Shown here piece by piece: positions 1 through 8,855 of a stretch of DNA of 64,000 nucleotides. Source of the DNA: Lewinellaceae bacterium (GTDB lineage: Bacteria > Bacteroidota > Bacteroidia > Chitinophagales > Saprospiraceae); NCBI GenBank assembly GCA_020636375.1, contig JACJXZ010000022.1, positions 103,825 through 167,824 of the forward strand, given 5' to 3'. The notes under the pieces were generated by a model. The model searched no databases, was not told the DNA's origin, and was given only the letters and a program-made list of their open reading frames with translations. A program made the position numbers and the translations under genes. Position 1 is the first letter of the stretch. The number at the start of each line of letters is the position of its first letter.

Positions 1-1203
1 CAGGAGACGCTGGTCACGATTGCCGAATTGCGGGATATTTTCAACAACGGCGGAACGGAGGGGCCGGCGGATAAGAAAATCCGGGGCGTGGTTATTTCTG
101 ATGAGGATAATGGAAATATCGACTCCCGCAACATGGTCATCCAGGATGCCAGCGGGGGGATTGTGGTTCGATTCCAAAGCCCTCACAATTATGCGCTCGG
201 GCAGGAAGTCGATATCGTGGTTTCCGGACAGGAACTGTCCGAATACCGCGGGCTGCTGCAGGTGAATGACCTGGCCAACGAACTGGCTAAATTAAACGGC
301 CCTGGCACCTTGCCAACGCCTCGTGCCGCTACCATCCAGGAAATACTCAACAACCAGGATGCCTGGGAATCTACCCTGGTACAGATCAGCAGCGCTACCA
401 TCTCTGGTTCTTCTACTTTCAACGGGAATACGACGGTTAGTGACAACACCGGGTCCATTCCCATGTTTACCCGTCTTGACGCCAGTTTTTCAGGCGATCC
501 TCTGCCGGCCGGCCCGGTCACCCTGACGGCCATCGTCTCCGATTTCGAAGGGCCGCAACTGTCCCTCCGAAACCGCGACGACGTCGGCGGCGGCGGTGGG
601 GGAGGAGGCGACCCGCAGCTGATCAGCCTGGCTGAACTGCGTAGCCTGTTCGAAGGAGGCACCGGGGTGGCGCCGGCTGCCAAAAAGGTTCGCGGCGTCG
701 TCATTTCGGATGTTGATAACCAGAACCTTCACCCCCTGAACCTTGCTCTCCAGGACGAAAGCGGCGGCATCATTATACGGTTCACCAGCGATCACAATTT
801 TTCGTTGGGTGAAGAACTGGAGATTGATGTGTCCGGGCTGGAATTATCCGAGTTTCGCGGGCTGCTGCAGGTTAACCGGGTACCCAATACAAACGCTCTA
901 AGCTTTGGCCCCGGCACCATGCCTACCCCGCGGCAAGCCACCATCCAGGAGATTCACGATAACTTTGAAGCCTGGGAATCTACCCTGGTGAAGATCATTG
1001 ACGTGACTTTCCCCGAAGGCGGCACCTATATGGGGTCCAAAACGCTGGACGACGGGACGGCTGAAATCATTCACTTTACCCGGAACGACGCCAATTTTGC
1101 CGGCGCTTCGGTACCCGATGGCCCGGTTACGATTACGGCAATTGTGACGCAATACGATGACCACCAGGTTTCCATCCGCAACCTGGGGGATATTGGCCAG
1201 TAA
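1..1203 (+). CDS. DUF5689-repeat surface protein, 5' end outside window
   Basis: The frame is open from base 1 and stops with TAA at 1201-1203, so the N-terminus lies upstream of the window. Two roughly 200-residue units are visible. Each has an ISLAELR-like start, a GVVISD motif, SGGI(V/I)(V/I)RF, ELSE(Y/F)RGLLQVN, a PR.ATIQEI segment, and AWESTLV. A glycine stretch (about eight Gly) links them. This pattern fits DUF5689, a domain of Bacteroidota exported proteins often linked to nuclease or adhesin modules. No catalytic residues can be assigned. A strong hairpin follows the stop. The role is unknown; an extracellular location is inferred from the family. Confidence 0.8.
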   Translation, partial: QETLVTIAELRDIFNNGGTEGPADKKIRGVVISDEDNGNIDSRNMVIQDASGGIVVRFQSPHNYALGQEVDIVVSGQELSEYRGLLQVNDLANELAKLNGPGTLPTPRAATIQEILNNQDAWESTLVQISSATISGSSTFNGNTTVSDNTGSIPMFTRLDASFSGDPLPAGPVTLTAIVSDFEGPQLSLRNRDDVGGGGGGGGDPQLISLAELRSLFEGGTGVAPAAKKVRGVVISDVDNQNLHPLNLALQDESGGIIIRFTSDHNFSLGEELEIDVSGLELSEFRGLLQVNRVPNTNALSFGPGTMPTPRQATIQEIHDNFEAWESTLVKIIDVTFPEGGTYMGSKTLDDGTAEIIHFTRNDANFAGASVPDGPVTITAIVTQYDDHQVSIRNLGDIGQ

Positions 1204-1236
1204 ACCGGATTAGAACAATTTGACGCTTCAAGACTT

Positions 1237-1270
1237 TATAGAGGGAGTAATCTTCGGATTACTCCCTCTA
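1237..1270 (+). terminator. hairpin after DUF5689 gene
   Basis: A perfect inverted repeat, AGAGGGAGTAAT / ATTACTCCCTCT, closes over a CTTCGG loop 35 bases after the stop. There is no long T-run, so termination is likely but not certain. Confidence 0.65.
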
Positions 1271-1289
1271 ACATTTACAGCTCTTGATT

Positions 1290-2021
1290 ATGACCATGTC
1301 AGAGAAAAAAGCGAAACCGTTTCACTTCAAGCAATTCACCATCCGCCAGGACCGGTGCAGCATGAAAGTGGGGACGGACGGGGTGCTGCTCGGCGCCTGG
1401 GCGGATACGCAAGGCGCTGAACATATCCTGGACATCGGCACCGGCAGTGGCCTGATTGCCATCATGCTGGCCCAAAGGGCCGAAAATGCCCGCATCCACG
1501 CGGTGGAAGTCGACCCGTCAGCCGCCGAACAGGCGCGGGAAAACGTCCGGGCCTGTCCCTGGAACAGCCGGCTGGAGGTGTTTCCTGCCGCCATACAGGA
1601 TTACGCCCGGTCTACGCCCACCCGTTACCATCTCGTCGTCAGCAACCCTCCGTTTTTTTCGGGCGGCACCTTTTCGCTCAACCAGGACCGCAACAGCGTC
1701 CGGCATACCATCAAGCTGCCTCACGGCGACCTGCTGTCGGCAGCGCGGAGCCTCCTGGCGCCAACGGGGAAATTCTGCCTGATCCTGCCCTATATCGAGG
1801 GACTCCGGTTTCAGGAGCTGGCCAGGACTTACCATTTGTTTTGCACGAAAGTGACGGAAGTCATGCCTACAAAGGACAAGCCCGTAGAGCGGCTGCTCAT
1901 GCAATTCGAACGGGAGGAAAAAGCGCCGGAAAAGGACAGCCTGGTCATCCAGCACAACAAAAAGAATAGCTGGACCAGCGACTACGTCCGCCTGGCCGGG
2001 GATTTTTACCTCAAAATGTAG
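1290..2021 (+). CDS. trmN6: tRNA1(Val) (adenine37-N6)-methyltransferase (YfiC-like)
   Basis: A class I SAM-dependent methyltransferase of about 244 residues, close to the family's usual 240-250. The SAM-binding DIGTGSGLIA motif lies near residue 50, and the NPPFF motif that positions the target adenine N6 is at about residue 119. Family members methylate A37 of tRNA1(Val). An alternative TTG start at 1284 adds two residues; the ATG at 1290 is preferred. The gene is free-standing between two hairpin terminators. HemK/PrmC-type N-methyltransferases share NPPY/F motifs, but length and N-terminus fit YfiC better. Confidence 0.85.
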   Translation: MTMSEKKAKPFHFKQFTIRQDRCSMKVGTDGVLLGAWADTQGAEHILDIGTGSGLIAIMLAQRAENARIHAVEVDPSAAEQARENVRACPWNSRLEVFPAAIQDYARSTPTRYHLVVSNPPFFSGGTFSLNQDRNSVRHTIKLPHGDLLSAARSLLAPTGKFCLILPYIEGLRFQELARTYHLFCTKVTEVMPTKDKPVERLLMQFEREEKAPEKDSLVIQHNKKNSWTSDYVRLAGDFYLKM

Positions 2022-2045
2022 GGTGGAAAGATTGGGGATAAACGA

Positions 2046-2078
2046 AAAACGGGAAATGAATGGAACCATTTCCCGTTT
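2046..2078. terminator. bidirectional terminator between convergent genes
   Basis: The inverted repeat AAACGGGAAATG / CATTTCCCGTTT is followed by a T-run on the plus strand and preceded by an A-run, so it can serve both trmN6 (plus) and the small HTH gene (minus). Confidence 0.85.
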
Positions 2079-2090
2079 TTCGTTAATTTT

Positions 2091-2363
2091 TCAGCTCTCT
2101 TCTTCCTGTAATTCGGATTTTTTCGATTCTGCTAATATTCTCCGGGCCGCTTCCAGGATGCTGGTATCTTCCAGGTGGACGATGCCGCCGTGCGGGCCTG
2201 GCTGGATGTGTTTATCGGCAATATCGCCGTCGGAGAATTTGTTGGCGCCAAAATAGTTGCGTACGGTTTGTTCGTTGATGTTCAATTCTTCGGCAATTCT
2301 GCGGACGCTGCCGGTCGGCAGTTTGTGCTTGATCGCCCGCAGCTCCTCGAATGTGATATTCAT
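2091..2363 (-). CDS. small helix-turn-helix DNA-binding protein
   Basis: A 90-residue protein. Residues 17-40 (GSVRRIAEELNINEQTVRNY) read as a helix-turn-helix: a recognition helix after a LNIN turn. The C-terminus (ILEAARRILAESKK) is a charged amphipathic helix. Proteins of this size and layout are common, uncharacterised DNA-binding proteins in Bacteroidota. It stands alone, ending at a shared terminator, with an AT-rich upstream region (2364-2480) that probably holds its promoter. The regulon is unknown. Confidence 0.7.
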   Translation of the reverse strand: MNITFEELRAIKHKLPTGSVRRIAEELNINEQTVRNYFGANKFSDGDIADKHIQPGPHGGIVHLEDTSILEAARRILAESKKSELQEEES

Positions 2364-2523
2364 AGCTGAAAAAGTTTAATTAGGAAATCAAAGGATAACT
2401 ATCCTCTCATTCAGATTAGCAAAAGAAAGTTACTCCTTTTTCCAAAAAATACAAAGAAATTAGGGATATGCTTCCGGAATTTTTGACAGCAGGATGATGA
2501 AACCGGAAGGGCGGCTGCAGAAA

Positions 2524-2578
2524 ATGAAAAGGGCTGCAGAGCCGGAGGTAACCTTAGCCTCTGTCCTGCAACCCTTTA
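2524..2578 (-). terminator. terminator of the penicillin-binding protein gene
   Basis: A long imperfect hairpin (AAAGGG.TGCAG...GGAGG / CCTC...CTGCA.CCCTTT) lies 45 bases past the stop; read on the minus strand it is followed by TTTT. Confidence 0.7.
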
Positions 2579-2621
2579 AGTATGATGATAAGGTTTTTTG
2601 CAAACTGCCGGGCATTCCTGC

Positions 2622-4976
2622 CTACTGCACCAGCTTGACGGCGGTTGCCGAAGGCGGCCCGGCCTTTTCATTGCTTACCGTTTGGGCCCCTGCATCTCCT
2701 CCTTCTCCGCCCTGCTGGGTTTCCTCCTTTTTCCCTGGCCACACTACGCTCGGGCAGTTCATCATTTGTTCTACTTCCGGCCCGGGTTGGGGGAAGGGGG
2801 CGTTCACGTAAGCGTTAAGGGATTCTTCGTCCTGTAGCTTTTGCAGGAAGAAGGCGACGATCGGCAAGCCGGTATTGGCACCCTGCCCCAGGCTGAGGTC
2901 CCGGAAGCGGACGGCGGGCGATTCGGCGCCGACCCAGGCGCCCGCAACGATCCGGGGCGTATAGCCGATGAACCAGCCGTCGGAGTGGTTCTGGCTGGTG
3001 CCGGTCTTTCCGGCAAGTGGATATTTCATGTTGTAACGGTAGCGGATCCTTCGGCCGGTACCCCGGTCGACGACGGCCTGCAGCATCTGGGTCATGATTT
3101 CGGCTTCTTCTTCCCACAGAGGATGGTCCCAGTTGCAGGTGTCCTTTTGCCACTCGTTATCGATCAGCACCGTGCCGTCGGGGCTTTCCACCCGGCGGAT
3201 GTAATGCAATTCCGGGCGGGCGCCCCGCATGGCGAAGGTGCTGTATACGGTGACCATGTCGCGGAGGGAAACATCGGCTGCGCCCAGCGCAATGGCCGGC
3301 ACGGCGGGAATATCCGTGCTGATGCCCAGCTCGTGCGCCAGGCGGGCGACGTTCGAAGGGCGTGCCTGCATCATCAGCTGTACCGTTACGGTGTTGACGC
3401 TGTTGATCAGGCCGCCCTCCAGGGAGTAGTATCCGCCATAATCGTTCGTCGCGTTTTTCGGCATCCAGTACTCGTACTGCGGGTAGGCCCGCAGCTGATT
3501 GGGATAATAAGAGCAGGGAGGGATGCCCTTTTGCAGGGCGGCAGCGTAAACAATGGGCTTGAAAGTGGACCCTACAGAACGGGTGGACAACACGTGGTCG
3601 TATTTGAAAAATTCATGGTTGACGCCGCCTACCCAGGCCAGCACTTCCCCGGTCTTCGGGTCGAGGGCCAGGAATCCTGCATTGAGTAGCCCCAGGTAGT
3701 ACCGGATAGAATCCAGGGGGCTCATCTTTCGCTTTTCCTTGCCGCCGTTCCAGCTGAAGACGTCCATCTCAACCGGGATGCGCAGGACGGAGTCGATCGC
3801 CACGCTGTCCAATCCGGCAAGCCGCAGGCTCTGGTAGCGGGCCGACTGCCGAATGGCCGCTTCGAATACTCCCGGGGCTTCCCAGGGGTCGGCCCCGTTG
3901 AGGTGCCGGGTAAACGCTTTCTGCAGGCCCTCCATTTGCCCGGCCACCACTTCCTCCGCAATGTGCTGCATCCGGGCGTTGAGGCTGGTGTAGATTTTCA
4001 ATCCGTCGGTATAAATGTTGTAGGCCATGCCGTTGGGCTTGCGCTTGTCTTTGAGCAACTCCTTGAGTTCCAGGCGGAGGTGCTCGCGGAAATAAGGCGC
4101 CGGGCCCTTGTTGTGGGTAATGGGGAAATAGTTAAGGGATAAGGGCTCCTTAACCAGCGAGTCGGCCAGGCGTTGGGACAGATATCCGTACCTGGCCATT
4201 TGGCCCAGCACCAGATTGCGCCGTGCCAGCGCATTCTGGGGTTGGGTAACGGGGTTATACATGGTGGTGGCCTTCAGCATGGCGACCAGCACCGCCGACT
4301 GGGAAGGCGTGAGCCGGGCCGGGCTGGTATTGAAAAACCGCTGTGCGGCGACTTTGATGCCGAAGGTATTCTCGCTGAAGGGCACGGTGTTCAGATACAG
4401 TTCGAGCAGCGCCTCTTTGGTGTACAACTTTTCCAGGCGCATGGCGATGAATACCTCCTTGACCTTGTTGATGACCAGAGAGTATTTGCCGTAATCCTCG
4501 CGGGGATATATGTTCTTGGCCAGTTGCTGGCTGATGGTGCTGCCCCCGCCGGAAGAACGTTCTCCGCGCAGAAGGGTCTTGAAGAAGACCCGCGCCCATG
4601 CCCGCAGGTCAACGCCATTGTGCTCGAAAAAACGGGCATCTTCGGTGGCGACCAGGGCGTTGATGAAATGGGGAGAAATGTCTTTGTACCGGACGTTGCT
4701 CCGGTTCTCAAAATAGTAACGGCCCAGAAGGGTGCTGTCGGAAGCGTACACTTCGGAAGCTACATAGTGGGTTACGCCTGCCAGGTCTTCTTCGTCGGGC
4801 AGTTTGCCGAATGCTCCGGCGGCAACGCTGGCGACAAAGGCTGACCCTGCTAAAAAGGCAAGGAAAAAGGTGAACTTGGCCCCCTTGACCGTCCACCCCG
4901 CAGCCGGGTAGTCGATCCAGAAATTATACCAGTTAACCGCAAATCGGCGCCTGAAATTGATCCATCTGTCCTTCAT
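2622..4976 (-). CDS. class A penicillin-binding protein (transglycosylase/transpeptidase, PBP1A type)
   Basis: A 784-residue bifunctional peptidoglycan synthase. A short cytoplasmic segment is followed by one membrane span (about residues 33-55). The GT51 glycosyltransferase domain has the catalytic TEDARFFEHNG (Glu112) and GGGSTISQQLAKN motifs. The transpeptidase domain has the acylated serine in STFKP (about Ser470, Lys473), an SVN motif, and KTGTS (about Lys657). All catalytic motifs are present, so the enzyme should be active. It polymerises glycan strands and cross-links stem peptides in the periplasm. The gene is monocistronic, with a hairpin downstream. The C-terminal 50 residues are low-complexity and proline/glycine-rich. 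Confidence 0.95.
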   Translation of the reverse strand: MKDRWINFRRRFAVNWYNFWIDYPAAGWTVKGAKFTFFLAFLAGSAFVASVAAGAFGKLPDEEDLAGVTHYVASEVYASDSTLLGRYYFENRSNVRYKDISPHFINALVATEDARFFEHNGVDLRAWARVFFKTLLRGERSSGGGSTISQQLAKNIYPREDYGKYSLVINKVKEVFIAMRLEKLYTKEALLELYLNTVPFSENTFGIKVAAQRFFNTSPARLTPSQSAVLVAMLKATTMYNPVTQPQNALARRNLVLGQMARYGYLSQRLADSLVKEPLSLNYFPITHNKGPAPYFREHLRLELKELLKDKRKPNGMAYNIYTDGLKIYTSLNARMQHIAEEVVAGQMEGLQKAFTRHLNGADPWEAPGVFEAAIRQSARYQSLRLAGLDSVAIDSVLRIPVEMDVFSWNGGKEKRKMSPLDSIRYYLGLLNAGFLALDPKTGEVLAWVGGVNHEFFKYDHVLSTRSVGSTFKPIVYAAALQKGIPPCSYYPNQLRAYPQYEYWMPKNATNDYGGYYSLEGGLINSVNTVTVQLMMQARPSNVARLAHELGISTDIPAVPAIALGAADVSLRDMVTVYSTFAMRGARPELHYIRRVESPDGTVLIDNEWQKDTCNWDHPLWEEEAEIMTQMLQAVVDRGTGRRIRYRYNMKYPLAGKTGTSQNHSDGWFIGYTPRIVAGAWVGAESPAVRFRDLSLGQGANTGLPIVAFFLQKLQDEESLNAYVNAPFPQPGPEVEQMMNCPSVVWPGKKEETQQGGEGGDAGAQTVSNEKAGPPSATAVKLVQ

Positions 4977-5350
4977 TGTACGTCTGTTTGATCATGGGAT
5001 AAATGTGGTTAAGCTTTCAAGCGTTGCCCCGCGAAGGGTTGGGCAACGCTTGAAAACCTTATACGGGCCTTTGCCGGGCGGTTTGCGCCGGAGCCGGTAA
5101 ACCCGGCTCCGGCCGCCCTGTATCTTTAGCTGCTATTCTTTGACGTAGAAGGTTTGGTTTAGATACCCGATTCCCGATTAAATTATAGTTAAGTTACAGA
5201 CGGGTGTCCGTTGGCTTGACGATATTTGCGTTTGAGCGTTCTCTGCTCTTGGAAAACAGAGAAATTTTTTACGGGGAAAGCTGTAGAGATTATAACATAT
5301 CTTAAATACGGAAGGGAGGGGTGGGAAGTTCCACCTTTGTGAGGATTTTT
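4977..5350. other. intergenic region with two strong hairpins
   Basis: There is no gene here. One hairpin (5012-5057) pairs TTTCAAGCGTTGCCC with GGGCAACGCTTGAAA. A second (about 5077-5122) pairs CCGGAGCCGG with CCGGCTCCGG inside GGGCGG/CCGCCC arms. The rest is AT-rich and probably carries the promoter of the penicillin-binding protein gene on the minus strand. Confidence 0.6.
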
Positions 5351-5356
5351 ATATAA

Positions 5357-5406
5357 TATTTTTTCAGGCGGCGGGGGGCGCCTCCGACCGCCGCCTGAAA
5401 AATATT
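5357..5406 (-). terminator. terminator of the VPS10-like gene
   Basis: TTTTCAGGCGGCGG pairs with CCGCCGCCTGAAAA directly after the minus-strand stop at 5407, followed by A/T-rich sequence. Confidence 0.85.
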
Positions 5407-8400
5407 TTACCGGCTCTTTTCTTCGCCTTTCAGGATGATCACATCAACCGCCGCGGCCTTGACCATAGCATTAAATGCCGGTATTTCCGTGTCTTTTAGC
5501 TTGTAAAAGACGGCCAGCTCTTCGTCGATCCTTTCCGTAAGCTCCCGTTTGGCGGCGTAAGCCTGCTCCGTCGGCCGGAAATCGCCGATGCCGGCCAGGG
5601 CATTGAGATGCGCCAGCTTGTTGGATAACTTAATGGGAAAGTTGAGCGGGTCCTGGCTGCTCTGGTTCCGGGTCTGGTACAGTTCGTTTTCCACTTTCGT
5701 CATCACGGAATCGATGGCCCGGGCTTTGGCCAGCAATTCTTCCTTGCCCTCTTCGCCCTTCCAGCGGCTGGTGAAGTGTTCGAGCTGCCGGCGCAGTTCC
5801 CGGATATCGGTAACGGCCTGATGGGCTTCGGACACTTTCTCGTTGACCTCCTGCATGAAGGCAAACTGCGCTTCCAGGTCTTCGTTTGTGCCGGCGGCGC
5901 GAGGGTCGCGGAGGATGTGGAAGGCCTGTTCCTGTTCCAGGCTGTCCACCTGCAGCCGGACGCTGTATTTTCCGGGGACGGCCCTGGGGCCTTTCAGGCC
6001 AGCCCACCAAAGCACCATCCCTTCAAAATCCTTGGCCCTGGGGTAATGCATATCCCATACAAACAAATTGGCGCCTTGCCTGGCCTCGAGTTTGTCCTCC
6101 TTTTCTTTCGCCTGACTACTGAATGTTCTGATCAAACGCCCGTTTTCGTCGTAAAAAGACAGCGCGGCCTGGGCGGCAGAATCCTCCGGCATCTTTTTGA
6201 CATAATACTGCACGATCACGCCGCCCGGGTGGTTGGTGCCGGCATTTTTGGCGTTCAGGTCCTGGGCCCCGTCCATCCGGTAGGCATCGGCCGGCTGATA
6301 AAGGAAAATATCGCCGGCGGCAACTTCTTCACTCAATTGGTGCAAGGGCGTGATATCGTCGATGATCCAAAGCCCGCGCCCCTGGGTGGCGGCGATGAGG
6401 TTGTTGCCCTTAACGGCCAGGTCGGTAACCGGGACGGCCGGCAGGTTGAGCTGGAACTCCGACCAGTTGGCGCCGTCGTCGAAGGAGATGTACATGCCGG
6501 TTTCGGTGCCGGCGTACAACAATCCCCGGCGCTTTGGGTCGGCGCGCACGACGCGGGTAAAATGCTCTTTGCCGATCCCCGCTACGATGAGCCGCCAGCT
6601 TTTTCCGTAGTCTTCGGTTTTGTACAAATAGGGCTGGTAATCCCCCAGCTTGTACCGGGTTCCCGCGATATAGGCCCCTCCTTTATTGAAGGGGTCCGGC
6701 TCGATGCTGTTGATCATCATCCATTCCGGCATGCCGGAGGGCGTGACGTTTTCCCAACTCCGGCCGCCGTCGCGGGAGAGGTGCACAAGGCCGTCGTCGG
6801 AACCCGTCCAAAGCAATCCCTTTTCATAGGGAGACTCGGCGGCGGCAAATATGGTGCAGTAGTATTCTACTCCGGTATTGTCTTTCGTGATGGGCCCGCC
6901 GGACGGGCCGAGCCTGGTGGAATCGTTGCGGGTGAGGTCCGGGCTGATCAGCTCCCAGCTCCGGCCGCCGTTCCGGCTTACATGCAAGTGGTTGGAGGCG
7001 GCATAGAGCTTGTCGGGCTCATGGGGAGAAAAGAAGATGGGGAAGTTCCACTGAAACCGGTACTTCATGCCTTCGGCGCCATAACCCATGGGGTTGTCCG
7101 GCCATACGTTGATGGCCTGGCTCTCGCCGGTGCGGTGGTTCTTTCGGATGAGATAACCGCCGTAGCTGCCGCCGTAGACGATGTCGTCATCGGTGGGGTC
7201 CACGGCAATATGGGCGCTTTCCCCGCCGGCAGTGGGCTCCCAGTCCCGCTCGGAGATCGTGTTCGACTCGGTGCGGTGCAGGATGCGGACCGTGGAATTG
7301 TCCTGCTGGGCAGCGTAAATGCGGTAGGGGAAATGGTTGTCGGTGGTGACGCGGTAGAACTGGGCCGTTGGCTGGTTGTGATACGTGCTCCAGTTTTCCC
7401 CTCCGTCGAAAGAAACCTGAGCGCCTCCGTCATCGCCGATGATCATTCGCTGGTTGTCTTCAGGGGCGATCCACAGGTCGTGGTGGTCGCCGTGAGGAGC
7501 GTTATGAGCCTTGAAGGTCTTGCCGCCATCGGTGGATTTGTGATAGCGGACATTCATGACGTAGACCACCTCTTCGTCCCGGGTGTCGGCGTAGATGCGG
7601 CTGTAATACCAGGCGCGTTGCCGCAGGGCGCGTTCGCTGTTGATGCGGGACCAGGTGTCGCCCCCGTCGTCGGACCGGAAGACCCCGCCTTCTTCGGCTT
7701 CGATTATGGCCCAGACGCGGTCGGAATTGACAGGAGATATCGCTACGCCGATGATCCCCCGGAGCCCGGCGGGAAACCCTTCTTTGGAGGAAATGTCTTC
7801 CCAGGTGTCGCCCCCGTCGGCGCTTCGCCAGAGGGTGGCGCCTTCGCCCCCGCTCTCCAGGCTGTACGGCGTGCGGCGCACCCGCCAGGTGGAGGCAAAC
7901 AGTATCCGCGGGTTGTTGGGGTCGAGGAGGAGGTCGACGGCGCCGGCATCGGCGTTGGCGAAGAGGATCCGTTCCCAGGTTTGTCCACCGTCTGTCGTCC
8001 GGTATACGCCTCGTTCCTCGCTGGAACGGTAGAGGTCGCCCATTACTGCGGCGTAGGCCAGGTCCGGGTTTCTGGGGTGTATCCGGATGCGGGAAATATG
8101 GCGGGATGCCCGAAGGCCCACCTGCTTCCAGGATTTGCCGGCATCCACGCTGCGCCATATCCCGTAACCGAAGGAAACATTCCCGCGCACTGTTTTTTCT
8201 CCGCCTCCGGCATAGATCACATTGGGGTCGTATTCGCTGACGGCCACAGCGCCGATGGAGCCGCCGAAGTACCCGTCGGAGATATTTTCCCAGGTCTGTC
8301 CGCCGTCTTTCGTGCGCCAGACGCCACCTCCGGTAGAGCCGAAATAGAAGAGGTTGGGCTGGCCGGGCACGCCGGTAACGGCGCAGGAACGCCCGCCCCG

Positions 8401-8562
8401 GTACGGGCCGATGTTGCGCCATTGGATGGAATTGTACAGGCGTTGGTCGTATTCTGTTTTGGGGGAGGCCGCTTCGCGGCTGGTGCGTTGTGCTTTTGCG
8501 TCCGGCATATAAGCCATCAGGCCCGCAGACAGCAGGAGGAGCAGAGCAGTTTTTCTTTTCAT
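5407..8562 (-). CDS. secreted VPS10/sortilin-like beta-propeller protein
   Basis: A 1051-residue protein with a clear signal peptide (residues 1-24, MKRKTALLLLLSAGLMAYMP). At least ten Asp-box/BNR motifs (S.DGG.(S/T)W, such as STDGGKTF, SADGGDTW, SRDGGRSW) are spread over residues 60-720. This is the layout of bacterial WD40/YVTN/BNR or VPS10-domain proteins. The last 250 residues are charged and helical (a coiled-coil-like EQEQAFHILRDP onward region). Such proteins are common exported proteins of Bacteroidota with a suggested role in peptide or glycan binding; no catalytic function can be read. The gene is monocistronic with its own terminator. A long antisense ORF on the plus strand is a shadow. 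Confidence 0.85.
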   Translation of the reverse strand: MKRKTALLLLLSAGLMAYMPDAKAQRTSREAASPKTEYDQRLYNSIQWRNIGPYRGGRSCAVTGVPGQPNLFYFGSTGGGVWRTKDGGQTWENISDGYFGGSIGAVAVSEYDPNVIYAGGGEKTVRGNVSFGYGIWRSVDAGKSWKQVGLRASRHISRIRIHPRNPDLAYAAVMGDLYRSSEERGVYRTTDGGQTWERILFANADAGAVDLLLDPNNPRILFASTWRVRRTPYSLESGGEGATLWRSADGGDTWEDISSKEGFPAGLRGIIGVAISPVNSDRVWAIIEAEEGGVFRSDDGGDTWSRINSERALRQRAWYYSRIYADTRDEEVVYVMNVRYHKSTDGGKTFKAHNAPHGDHHDLWIAPEDNQRMIIGDDGGAQVSFDGGENWSTYHNQPTAQFYRVTTDNHFPYRIYAAQQDNSTVRILHRTESNTISERDWEPTAGGESAHIAVDPTDDDIVYGGSYGGYLIRKNHRTGESQAINVWPDNPMGYGAEGMKYRFQWNFPIFFSPHEPDKLYAASNHLHVSRNGGRSWELISPDLTRNDSTRLGPSGGPITKDNTGVEYYCTIFAAAESPYEKGLLWTGSDDGLVHLSRDGGRSWENVTPSGMPEWMMINSIEPDPFNKGGAYIAGTRYKLGDYQPYLYKTEDYGKSWRLIVAGIGKEHFTRVVRADPKRRGLLYAGTETGMYISFDDGANWSEFQLNLPAVPVTDLAVKGNNLIAATQGRGLWIIDDITPLHQLSEEVAAGDIFLYQPADAYRMDGAQDLNAKNAGTNHPGGVIVQYYVKKMPEDSAAQAALSFYDENGRLIRTFSSQAKEKEDKLEARQGANLFVWDMHYPRAKDFEGMVLWWAGLKGPRAVPGKYSVRLQVDSLEQEQAFHILRDPRAAGTNEDLEAQFAFMQEVNEKVSEAHQAVTDIRELRRQLEHFTSRWKGEEGKEELLAKARAIDSVMTKVENELYQTRNQSSQDPLNFPIKLSNKLAHLNALAGIGDFRPTEQAYAAKRELTERIDEELAVFYKLKDTEIPAFNAMVKAAAVDVIILKGEEKSR

Positions 8563-8855
8563 TGGATGTCCTGTTTTGAAGAAAGCCGGCCCGGAGGCAT
8601 GGTTCCTTCTGTTCTTCAGAGAACCTTTGCCCCGGAAAGTTAGACAGGAATGGGAATTTTTCCGCTTTTGATGCAGGAAATGTTACAGGATTTACCGGAC
8701 GGTGGGGTGCAAAAAGAATATATAGACAGGATTAACAAGATTATCAGGATATATAGACCCCTGTGGCGTAAGCTGCTACATCTTGTAAATCCTGTTAATC
8801 CTGTCTGTTTTCAGCCTTTTACACAACAGCTAGGGCAGGTGCAAAGAAGCTTCGT
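8563..8855. repeat. intergenic region with inverted copies of a dispersed CAGGATTAAC repeat
   Basis: At about 8724-8748 the plus strand reads GACAGGATTAACAAGATTAT, and at about 8783-8808 an inverted copy reads AATCCTGTTAATCCTGTCT. The two can form a stem about 35 bases apart. The same motif recurs near 25550-25680 and 39990-40140. No gene is seen. Confidence 0.6.

Noticed and set aside
4173..4844. Plus-strand ORF of 223 codons
   Set aside because: Antisense to the penicillin-binding protein gene, no conserved motif.
5776..8643. Long 955-codon ORF on the plus strand
   Set aside because: It is the antisense shadow of the VPS10/BNR gene, whose minus-strand frame has signal peptide and repeated Asp-box motifs.
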